Origin: Clostridia bacterium
GTDB taxonomy: Bacteria; Bacillota; Clostridia; Christensenellales; Christensenellaceae
Reading direction: 5' to 3'
DNA length: 64,000 nt
Assembly: GCA_017531505.1 (NCBI GenBank)
Contig: JAFXKX010000005.1
Location: forward strand, 1-64,000
In this document: positions 43,736-50,853 of the stretch, piece after piece
Layout: each line of letters begins with the position of its first letter
Numbering within the stretch: the stretch's first letter is position 1
Translations under genes and position numbers: made by a program
The notes under the pieces: generated by a model
Told to the model about the DNA's origin: nothing
Database searches by the model: none
Seen by the model: the letters and a program-made list of their open reading frames with translations, nothing else

Positions 43736-44899
43736 TCAGGTCAAATCTGCCGCAAAACTGCTGCCTGCTCCGTCATAAGGGACCTGAAGCCATGCAGCAA
43801 CGCTCGCCGCTACATCTGTAAAACTGCTGCGCGTCCCCAGCGACTCAGGCTTGATCCCATGCCCATATACAAACAACGGCACATATTCCCGCGTATGATC
43901 CGTGGTATGGTACCCCGGATCGCATCCGTGATCCGCCGTAATCACGAGCACATCCTCCGGCAGCATTTGTTTCATAAATTGCGGCAGCCAACTGTCAAAC
44001 TCGCTCAATGCGCGGGCATATCCGTCAATATCGTTGCGATGCCCATATACAGAATCAAAGTCTACCAGATTGACAAAACACAGTCCCTCAAAGGGCTGCC
44101 TCTGCAGTTCCGCTGCAATGCGCATACCGTCTGCATTACTTTTGCTCAGATACGTCTGCGTGATCCCTCTGCCTGCAAAGATATCGGTGATCTTTCCAAC
44201 TGCAAGGACATCTTTTCCCGCTGCTTTGAGTGTATCCAATACCGTCCTGCCTATGGGTTCCAATGAATAGTCGTGACGCCGCGCCGTACGGGTAAAATTG
44301 CCCGGCGTCCCGATAAACGGTCTCGCGATCACACGCCCTACACCATATGGACCGATCAACAGTTTTCGTGCCGTTTCGCAATAGGTATACAACTGTTCTG
44401 TCGGCACCACATCTTCATGCGCGGCGATCTGAAATACACTGTCCGCCGATGTATATACAATAAGATCACCGGTCTGCATATGCCGCAAACCATAGTCGGC
44501 TATGACCTGTGTACCCGAATAAGGTCGGTTGCACAAAACGCCTCGCCCCGTCAGTCTGCAAAATTCCTGTATGATTTCTTCGGGAAAGCCATCCGGAAAT
44601 GTGGGCAGCGGATGTTCTGATATCACGCCTGCCAATTCCCAGTGTCCTGTCGTGGTATCTTTCCCGACAGACACCTCGCGCATACGCCCGTAGGCAGCGA
44701 TCGGTGTCTCTACTGCGCCCAAAAAATCCAGCCCGTCAATATTGCCATATCCCATACTGCGCAGATTCGGAATGTGCAGCATATCGGATGCAGACAAGCT
44801 ACGGATGGTATTGCTGCCGGCATCCCCATATGCAGCCGCATCCGGCAGACTGCCTGCACCCACGCTATCCAGTACAATCAAAAACACTCTGTTTTTCAT
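43736..44899 (-). CDS. deoB: phosphopentomutase
   Basis: Alkaline-phosphatase-superfamily mutase interconverting ribose (or deoxyribose) 1- and 5-phosphate. 387 residues. The start VFLIVLDSVGAGSLPDAAAYGD carries the first metal-binding aspartate. GKDTTTGHWELAG holds the phosphothreonine, and VITADHGCDPGYHTTDHTREYVPL the C-terminal metal ligands. It overlaps deoD by 4 nt (ATGA), so the two are coupled. With deoD it turns purine nucleosides into bases and pentose phosphate. Confidence 0.96.
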   Translation of the reverse strand: MKNRVFLIVLDSVGAGSLPDAAAYGDAGSNTIRSLSASDMLHIPNLRSMGYGNIDGLDFLGAVETPIAAYGRMREVSVGKDTTTGHWELAGVISEHPLPTFPDGFPEEIIQEFCRLTGRGVLCNRPYSGTQVIADYGLRHMQTGDLIVYTSADSVFQIAAHEDVVPTEQLYTYCETARKLLIGPYGVGRVIARPFIGTPGNFTRTARRHDYSLEPIGRTVLDTLKAAGKDVLAVGKITDIFAGRGITQTYLSKSNADGMRIAAELQRQPFEGLCFVNLVDFDSVYGHRNDIDGYARALSEFDSWLPQFMKQMLPEDVLVITADHGCDPGYHTTDHTREYVPLFVYGHGIKPESLGTRSSFTDVAASVAAWLQVPYDGAGSSFAADLT

Positions 44900-45621
44900 T
44901 TTCCCATTGCTGCGGCTGTCGCCAGCGCGATCTCCATCATCTGCGTAAACGAAGTCTGCCGTTCTTCAGAAGAGGTTGCCGTTCCATTGAGCAGGTGGTC
45001 GGATACGGTACACATGGCCAGCGCCCGCTTACCGCAGCGCGCCGCATTCATATACAGTGCTGCAGCTTCCATCTCTACCGCCATGACGCCCATCTTCATC
45101 CACGCGGGAGTCACTTCCGGATCATCGTTATAAAACATATCCGACGAAAGCAAATTGCCTACGTGATATACCGCACCTGCCTTCTCTGCTGCTGTGATCG
45201 CAGTTTGCAGCAGCGTATAATCTGCCAACGGTGCAAATACGCCGGGCAGCCGATACTGAGAAGCAAAGTTGGAATCGGTGCAGGCACCCATGCCAAACAC
45301 GATATCACGGATCTGGATATTTGTCTGCATTGCCCCGGCAGAGCCGATGCGAATGATATTGTCTACATCATAGAATTTGAACAATTCGTAGCTATAAATC
45401 GCCATAGAAGGCATACCCATACCGCTGGCCATGACAGATACGCGCGTATCTCCATAATAGCCGGTATACCCTTGTACACCGCGTACATTATTGACCAATT
45501 GTGCATCCCGCAGATATTTTTCCGCCACAAACTTTGCACGCAGCGGATCTCCCGGCATCAATACCGTTTTTGCAAAATCCCCTTGTTTTGCGCTGATATG
45601 CGGTGTCGGTGTATGTGACAT
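44896..45621 (-). CDS. deoD: purine-nucleoside phosphorylase (DeoD type)
   Basis: Hexameric phosphorylase splitting purine nucleosides into base and pentose 1-phosphate, 241 residues. The start is ATG 45621 (MSHTPTPHI), seven bases after AAGGAGG; the ATG six bases further upstream is too close. Motifs MPGDPLRAKFVAEKYL (phosphate site), RIGSAGAMQ and MAVEMEAAALY, in which the Glu binds ribose, are intact. It leads the deoD-deoB operon. Confidence 0.96.
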   Translation of the reverse strand: MSHTPTPHISAKQGDFAKTVLMPGDPLRAKFVAEKYLRDAQLVNNVRGVQGYTGYYGDTRVSVMASGMGMPSMAIYSYELFKFYDVDNIIRIGSAGAMQTNIQIRDIVFGMGACTDSNFASQYRLPGVFAPLADYTLLQTAITAAEKAGAVYHVGNLLSSDMFYNDDPEVTPAWMKMGVMAVEMEAAALYMNAARCGKRALAMCTVSDHLLNGTATSSEERQTSFTQMMEIALATAAAMGK

Positions 45622-45670
45622 ATCCATTCCTCCTTATATGCTGTGTATTGGATTTAGGTTTCCTATTTTT

Positions 45671-45699
45671 ATAGTATACTATTCACGATCAAAATCCAA
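45671..45699 (-). promoter_or_regulatory. deoD promoter
   Basis: Minus-strand TTGGAT (45694-45699) and TACTAT (45671-45676), spacer 17 nt. Confidence 0.65.
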
Positions 45700-45726
45700 T
45701 GGGTATTCTATAAACAACCAATAGAA

Positions 45727-45752
45727 AAAGCGGAGGTCTGCCTCCGCTTTTC
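45727..45752 (-). terminator. terminator after the ABC ATPase
   Basis: Minus-strand GCGGAGGC-AGAC-CTCCGC-type stem with T run, directly after the ATPase stop. Confidence 0.85.
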
Positions 45753-46532
45753 TTATACACCGTTTCCGTTTTCGATACTGATCTCGTTAAAGATCTCCAG
45801 CAGATCCTGTACCTTTGCCTGCTGCTTTTGCTCTCCGCAAATATCCTTGACGATGTTGCCTTCATGCATCATGACCAGGCGATTACCGTATTCCACCGCA
45901 TGGCGCAGATTATGGGTAACCATCAAAGTGGTGATCCCGCGCTGACGAATCAGCTTATCTGTCAGATACATCATCGTTTCCGAAGATTTCGGGTCCAATG
46001 CCGCAGTATGTTCATCCAGTATCAGCAGTTCTATATCCGTCATATTGGCGATTACCAATGCCAGTGCCTGACGCTGACCGCCAGACAGAGAACCCACCTT
46101 TACATTGAGACGGTTTTCCAGACCCATCTCACACTGTTCCAGCAATGCACGGTAATGATCTGTCCGCTTCTTGTTGATGGCAAAGCCCAATCCAAAGTGT
46201 TTCTGCTTGTTATCTGCCAGAGCCATGTTTTCCAATATGGTCAATCCCGCACAAGTGCCTGCCTTGGGATCCTGAAATACCCGTCCGATAAACTTTGCAC
46301 GCTTATGTTCGGGCAGCATAGTAATATCCTGCCCTCGGAACAGTATTTTTCCTTCCTGTGCTGCATCGGCACCGCAGATCAGATTAAGCATCGTTGTCTT
46401 GCCGCTGCCGTTGGAACCGATCACCGATACAAATTCGCCCTGTTTTACATGAAAATCAAATCCGTCAAAGAGCACTGCCTCATCTACGGTACCTTCATTG
46501 AATATCTTTACGATCTTTTGCAAGTCCAGCAT
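45753..46532 (-). CDS. ABC transporter ATPase (TrpZ-type)
   Basis: ATP-binding subunit, 259 residues from the second ATG. Walker A GSNGSGKTT near residue 41, signature LSGGQRQAL near 152 and Walker B LLILDEHTAALDP near 172 are intact; the B-following residue is H rather than P, as seen in this family. Its start overlaps the permease stop by a few bases (another ATG lies 3 nt upstream). It completes a three-gene importer under a Trp T-box. Confidence 0.92.
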   Translation of the reverse strand: MLDLQKIVKIFNEGTVDEAVLFDGFDFHVKQGEFVSVIGSNGSGKTTMLNLICGADAAQEGKILFRGQDITMLPEHKRAKFIGRVFQDPKAGTCAGLTILENMALADNKQKHFGLGFAINKKRTDHYRALLEQCEMGLENRLNVKVGSLSGGQRQALALVIANMTDIELLILDEHTAALDPKSSETMMYLTDKLIRQRGITTLMVTHNLRHAVEYGNRLVMMHEGNIVKDICGEQKQQAKVQDLLEIFNEISIENGNGV

Positions 46533-47446
46533 CATGCAGCCCTCCTCTTATGCGTTTCTTTTTTACCGCTGAGTACCAGTGCAGCCACAAACAGCACCGC
46601 CATCAGCAGTTTCAGATATTCCGTAGGCAGGCCCAATGCCAATGCGATAGAGAGTACTGCCTTATAAGCAATACTGCCCAGAATGACCATCGTGGTCGCC
46701 TGCAGTTTAGATAATTTACGGAATAAACTCAGACCGACAATGACGGAGGCCAGCCCCATAACGACCATACCAACACCCATCTGCTGATCAGCCGATCCTC
46801 TGGACTGCGCGATGACAGAGCCTGCCAGCGCTGCAAAACCGTTGCCGATGGCAAGGCCTAATATTTTGCTCATACCCGGGTCTTTTGCCAGCAGCGTAAC
46901 ATACTTTTCATTATTGCCCGTTGCTCTGAGCAGCAGACCGGATTTGGTCTTGAGATATACATCCAGCAATACCTTGCACAGGATTGCCATGATCCCGGAT
47001 ACAACCAACGTACGTATATGAGTACCGCCGATGCTTTCAGGGATCAGTGCTGCAAGACCGCTGTTAAAAATGGTGGGCAATCTGAAGAAAGAAGCGACGG
47101 TCGTACCGTTATTGAACAGATACAACAGCACCAGATTGATGGACAGCAGCCCGGTATATATCAGAATGCCGCACAGCAACGGACGAATGTGCAGTTTTAC
47201 GTGCAGCAACCCGGTGATCATGCCGCCGATGGCACCTGCCGCAAAGCTGATCAACAGACACAGCCATGGATCGACGCCCCGCAGTATGAGCAGCGCCGTT
47301 ACGATCGCGCCCAAAGGCATGGTGCCATCTACGGAAAGGTCTGAAAAATCCAATATACTATAGGTGATATAAATGCCCAACGCCAGAACAGCATACATAA
47401 AGCCTTCTTCCAGCGTTACTCTGCAAATATTGAGAATAATGTTCAT
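46532..47446 (-). CDS. ABC transporter permease (TrpY-type)
   Basis: Integral membrane permease, 304 residues with about eight to nine hydrophobic segments, of the branched-chain/TrpY-like ABC permease family that pairs with TrpX-type binding proteins. The stretch GAIVTALLILRGVDPWLCL and the loop RATGNNEKYVTLLAKDPGMSK contact the ATPase. It follows the binding-protein gene by 79 nt, with a hairpin between them, and overlaps the ATPase gene. Confidence 0.9.
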   Translation of the reverse strand: MNIILNICRVTLEEGFMYAVLALGIYITYSILDFSDLSVDGTMPLGAIVTALLILRGVDPWLCLLISFAAGAIGGMITGLLHVKLHIRPLLCGILIYTGLLSINLVLLYLFNNGTTVASFFRLPTIFNSGLAALIPESIGGTHIRTLVVSGIMAILCKVLLDVYLKTKSGLLLRATGNNEKYVTLLAKDPGMSKILGLAIGNGFAALAGSVIAQSRGSADQQMGVGMVVMGLASVIVGLSLFRKLSKLQATTMVILGSIAYKAVLSIALALGLPTEYLKLLMAVLFVAALVLSGKKETHKRRAA

Positions 47447-47484
47447 ATAACGTCCTTATCGGGAAAAGAAGATTTTTACACAGT

Positions 47485-47510
47485 ACAAGGACACTTATGC
47501 GTGTCCTTGT
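47485..47510 (-). repeat. intergenic hairpin between binding protein and permease genes
   Basis: Perfect ten-base inverted repeat ACAAGGACAC / GTGTCCTTGT with a six-base loop and no T run. Hairpins in this position often stabilise or partly attenuate the upstream mRNA, giving more binding protein than membrane subunits. That role is inferred. Confidence 0.7.
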
Positions 47511-47525
47511 CACTTATATACGTTT

Positions 47526-48506
47526 TTATGCTGCGGGTTCTACTACAACTGCATTGCTGTAAGCATCGGGCAATGCGATATTCAGTGCAGCCATAACATC
47601 GGTATTAATGAAAGCCTGTGTATCGGTAATGGTTTTTACACCCATCTTGGAAATATCAGAGCCGGTCAATACTTCCGCCGCCATCTGGCCGGTCACCTGA
47701 CCAAGTTCCACATAATCCAGACCAATGGAAGCCATGCAACCGTTGACAACCTGTTCCTCCTCAGAACCATATACCGGGATACTGTTATCATTTGCGTGTT
47801 CCAGCAATACGCCCAGATTGTTGACTACATTGTTATCAGTAAAGTTATTAAGGCAATCCACTTCTGTGCAGAGTTTTGCAGCTGCCTGCGGGATATCTGC
47901 CGCGGTCTGTACACCCTGCTCTACGATCTCGATATTCTTATCTGCTGCGATTTGCTTGAGTCTTGCCAGCTGAGAAACAGAGTTGGCCTCGCTGGTGGTA
48001 TACAAAACACCGATCTTCTTGAGTTGGGGCTGCATAGCCATGATCATCTCTACCTGTGCTTCCAGATCCAGAATATCTGCCGTACCGGTGCAATTGCCGC
48101 CGGATTCTTCCATAGAATCCACCAGACCTGCTGCCACGGGATCGGATACCGCACAGAAAATAACGGGGATATCGGTGTTTGCTGCTGCCGCATACGCAGA
48201 AACCGCTGCCGGTGTAGCAATGCCGATCAACATATCATACTCGCTGGCCACCATATTTTTTGCGATAGTATCGCAAGCTGCGGAGTCAAAGTTGCCATTC
48301 TGCAGATCGATCTCATACTCTACACCCTTCAGGTATTCCTCAAGGCCTTGCTCCAAACCTTCATAGCAATTATCCAGACTGGGGTGTCCGCCGAACTGGA
48401 TAACACCGATCATCAGTTTACCATCCTCTTTGCCGCCACAACCAACCATTGTGATTGCCATCAGTATCATTGCCAGCACCAATGCCAAAATCTTTCTGTG
48501 TTTCAT
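47526..48506 (-). CDS. ABC substrate-binding lipoprotein (TrpX-type)
   Basis: 326-residue extracellular binding protein of the ABC_sub_bind (PF04392) family, with a signal peptide and lipobox (AITMVGCGG, cysteine near 23). The family is also found as TrpX in Firmicute tryptophan importers. GVIQFGGHPSLDNCYEGLEQGL and the later GVLYTTSEANSVSQLARLK are typical. The upstream T-box reading UGG supports tryptophan or a precursor as ligand. A GGAGGAAG precedes the ATG. It is the first gene of the three. Confidence 0.92.
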   Translation of the reverse strand: MKHRKILALVLAMILMAITMVGCGGKEDGKLMIGVIQFGGHPSLDNCYEGLEQGLEEYLKGVEYEIDLQNGNFDSAACDTIAKNMVASEYDMLIGIATPAAVSAYAAAANTDIPVIFCAVSDPVAAGLVDSMEESGGNCTGTADILDLEAQVEMIMAMQPQLKKIGVLYTTSEANSVSQLARLKQIAADKNIEIVEQGVQTAADIPQAAAKLCTEVDCLNNFTDNNVVNNLGVLLEHANDNSIPVYGSEEEQVVNGCMASIGLDYVELGQVTGQMAAEVLTGSDISKMGVKTITDTQAFINTDVMAALNIALPDAYSNAVVVEPAA

Positions 48507-48532
48507 AAATCTTCCTCCATACTTTCTTGATG

Positions 48533-48814
48533 AAATAAAAAAACTCCTGCCCTATCATAGGACAAGAGTTACTTGCGGTGCCACCTATGTTCGATTCTTC
48601 TCTTACTCAATCGGGAAAAATCGCCCTCTGCCATGTACCATCATACATGCGCCGCTGTAACGCGCAGCCCGCGTCCTGCTTCGGCCGGCAATGCCGCCTT
48701 CCAGGCCCTCATGAGTCCATTCACAAACCGTCTGTTGCTGCACTTCCACCACCATCAGCTCTCTATAAACCGGTACTGATTTGCTACTCTTCTCAATCAA
48801 TGGTTTTTCGTTGG
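48533..48814 (-). ncRNA. T-box leader, specifier UGG (tryptophan)
   Basis: On the minus strand a Stem I region starts near 48812, with the AGAGAGCTGATGG conserved block. GAA-UGG-AC places the specifier UGG at 48717-48719, which pairs with the tRNA-Trp anticodon CCA. The T-box itself AGGTGGCACCGC lies at 48575-48586, and its UGGC matches a G discriminator as in bacterial tRNA-Trp. A terminator hairpin AACTC...GAGTT with T7 follows at 48533-48570. Uncharged tRNA-Trp should thus allow transcription of the transporter. Confidence 0.92.
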
Positions 48815-48818
48815 GGAA

Positions 48819-48847
48819 ATCATATCACTTTCCCAAGCCAATGTCAA
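48819..48847 (-). promoter_or_regulatory. promoter of the T-box leader
   Basis: Consensus minus-strand TTGACA (48842-48847) and TATGAT (48819-48824), spacer 17 nt. Confidence 0.85.
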
Positions 48848-48958
48848 TCTGTTTTTACGAAAATTTATTATATTCTATATCAATTTATGCATCGATATAC
48901 AAAATTGTGTTAACTTTTCAGCATTTTATCGTTATTAGCGGTATAATCATACTTTTTC

Positions 48959-48987
48959 TTGTAAGCTTTTTGTATTCGCGCTATAAT
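48959..48987 (+). promoter_or_regulatory. esterase promoter
   Basis: TTGTAA at 48959 and TATAAT at 48982, spacer 17 nt, about 40 nt before the start codon. Confidence 0.75.
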
Positions 48988-49028
48988 TCTAATAAATAAG
49001 TTGCATATATAGTAAAAGGAGTATCTTT

Positions 49029-49838
49029 ATGGCACTGATTCATTGCAGTTTTTATTCCGAAGCACTGAAGATCGGCACAGATGTAAATGTCATCATCCCT
49101 ACCCCGCATCCCATGGAAGACCCCATCAACCCCGGCGATTACTTCCATGAAGGCGCCAAGTATCAGACATTGTATCTGCTGCACGGTACCCACGGCGATT
49201 ATACCGACTGGCAGCGTTTTACCTCTATCGAGTTGTTTGCACAGTTGTCCAAACTCATGGTGGTTATGCCTTCTGCCGCTAACTCCATGTATCAGGATAT
49301 GATCTACGGTCCTCAGTATTTCACCTATATTACCGAAGAACTGCCCCGTTTTATCCGCACATTGTTCCCCTCCAGTGATAAGCGCGAAGACAACTTTATT
49401 GCCGGCTTGTCTATGGGCTCCATGGGTGCTTATAACTGCGGTATCCGCAGACCGGATGTATACAGCAAGGTCATCGGTTTGTCCGGCGGTATGAATATGC
49501 TGTGGCTCAACGGTTCCGATGACGAAACCGCCACCACACAGCCCTGGCCCTTCCGTGCGATCCTGCCACCTCCCTTCGATGGCAAAGGCACCGGTCTGGA
49601 CGATGAACCCATTCTGCGTCAGCACGTTAAAGACGGTGTGGAACTGCCCGATTTCTATCTGGCTGTCGGTACTGAGGACTTTATCTACGAGTTGTCTCAG
49701 AAAACCAGAGCACTGATGACCGAACTGGGGCTCAATTTTACTTACGAAGAAGGTCCCGGTGTGCATGACTGGGTATTCTGGAATACCTATATCCAAAAAG
49801 CGATCGATTGGCTGGATCTCAAAAAGACTACCGTATAA
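49029..49838 (+). CDS. esterase family protein (putative tributyrin/acetyl esterase)
   Basis: Alpha/beta-hydrolase of the Esterase D group, 269 residues. Oxyanion-side LYLLHGTHGDYTDW near residue 45, nucleophile elbow GLSMGSMGA near 126 and the late DWVFWNTYIQ, with the histidine in PGVHDW, fit the catalytic triad. No signal peptide is present, so it is cytoplasmic. AAAAGGAG precedes the ATG. It is followed by a strong terminator and stands alone. The natural substrate is unknown. Confidence 0.9.
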   Translation: MALIHCSFYSEALKIGTDVNVIIPTPHPMEDPINPGDYFHEGAKYQTLYLLHGTHGDYTDWQRFTSIELFAQLSKLMVVMPSAANSMYQDMIYGPQYFTYITEELPRFIRTLFPSSDKREDNFIAGLSMGSMGAYNCGIRRPDVYSKVIGLSGGMNMLWLNGSDDETATTQPWPFRAILPPPFDGKGTGLDDEPILRQHVKDGVELPDFYLAVGTEDFIYELSQKTRALMTELGLNFTYEEGPGVHDWVFWNTYIQKAIDWLDLKKTTV

Positions 49839-49842
49839 TGAG

Positions 49843-49865
49843 AAGGGCGCATAAGCGCCCTTTTT
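49843..49865 (+). terminator. terminator after the esterase gene
   Basis: AAGGGCGC-ATAA-GCGCCCTT stem with T run. Confidence 0.9.
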
Positions 49866-49948
49866 ATATGACAAGATTGCGCACAAACCGTCATGCAGCC
49901 ACAATCGGCATGCACTATACTAAAGACAGTACAGTAAGGAGGTATCCC

Positions 49949-50815
49949 ATGGATTGGATCACCGGTATGCAAAATGCGCTCAACTATATCGAGGCACATC
50001 TGGATCAGCCGCTCACCACTACGGATATTGCAAGACAGGCTGCCTGCTCGCCCTTTTACTTTCAGAGAATATTCCGCATCTTATGCGGTATGACAGCAGG
50101 GGAATACATCCGCGGCAGACGCCTTAGTCTGGCAGGCGAATATCTTACCGATCCCAACAATAAAGTCATCGATGCGGCACTTCTTTTTGGTTATGAATCT
50201 GCCGAAAGTTTTTCCCGCGCATTTTCTGCTTTTCACGGCATCTCACCTTCTCAAGCGCGCAAACAAGGTGTGATGCTGCAATACATGCGCCCTCTTACCG
50301 TACAGATTCTTTTGAAAGGCGGTAACTTTATGCATTATACCGTAGTTGAAAAACCGGCCTTCTCTCTGATGGCCAAGTCCAAATCCTTCCCCATCTCTCT
50401 CTCCCCGCAGAACGAAGTTGTCCCTGCATTCTGGGGAGACTGTGTCAAAGACGGCTCTCTGGCATTGCTGGATCCATATATCTCTGAAGAAAATCCGCTG
50501 ATGGCGGTTTGCATCCCGCAAGAAACTTCCTCTGATAGTTTTACCTATGCGATCGGCGTGCCCACCGCTCCGCAGGCAGAGATTCCTTCCGGACTGCAGC
50601 TATACGCTGTACCCGCCCATACCTGGATATGCTTTACCTGCATCGGTCCTGCCGCCCAAAGCATCGGTCAAGCCTGGGAATACGCCTTCCGTGAGTTCTT
50701 CCCTTCTTCTCTGTATCAGCCTCTGGACACGATCGATATCGAAGTATATACCCCCGGCGATACAGATGCCGCCGATTATCAGTGCGAACTCTGGATCCCC
50801 GTCACACGCAAGTAA
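49949..50815 (+). CDS. AraC family regulator with GyrI-like effector domain
   Basis: 288-residue regulator. The N-terminal ~100 residues hold two AraC helix-turn-helix motifs (DIARQAACSPFYFQRIFRILCG and later SAESFSRAFSAFHGISPSQARK). The rest (from about 130, YTVVEKPAFSLMAKSK) is a Rob/GyrI-like effector-binding domain ending WIPVTRK. This order is as in Rob. The ATG at 49949 (MDWITGMQN) has AAGGAGG upstream; in-frame codons further upstream have no ribosome-binding site. No co-transcribed partner is seen, so its target is unknown. Confidence 0.9.
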   Translation: MDWITGMQNALNYIEAHLDQPLTTTDIARQAACSPFYFQRIFRILCGMTAGEYIRGRRLSLAGEYLTDPNNKVIDAALLFGYESAESFSRAFSAFHGISPSQARKQGVMLQYMRPLTVQILLKGGNFMHYTVVEKPAFSLMAKSKSFPISLSPQNEVVPAFWGDCVKDGSLALLDPYISEENPLMAVCIPQETSSDSFTYAIGVPTAPQAEIPSGLQLYAVPAHTWICFTCIGPAAQSIGQAWEYAFREFFPSSLYQPLDTIDIEVYTPGDTDAADYQCELWIPVTRK

Positions 50816-50816
50816 A

Positions 50817-50851
50817 TAAAAAAACCAAGGCATAAAACGCCTTGGTTTTTT
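50817..50851. terminator. bidirectional terminator
   Basis: AAAACCAAGGC / GCCTTGGTTTT stem, between the AraC gene and convergent sbcC. Confidence 0.9.
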
Positions 50852-50853
50852 AT

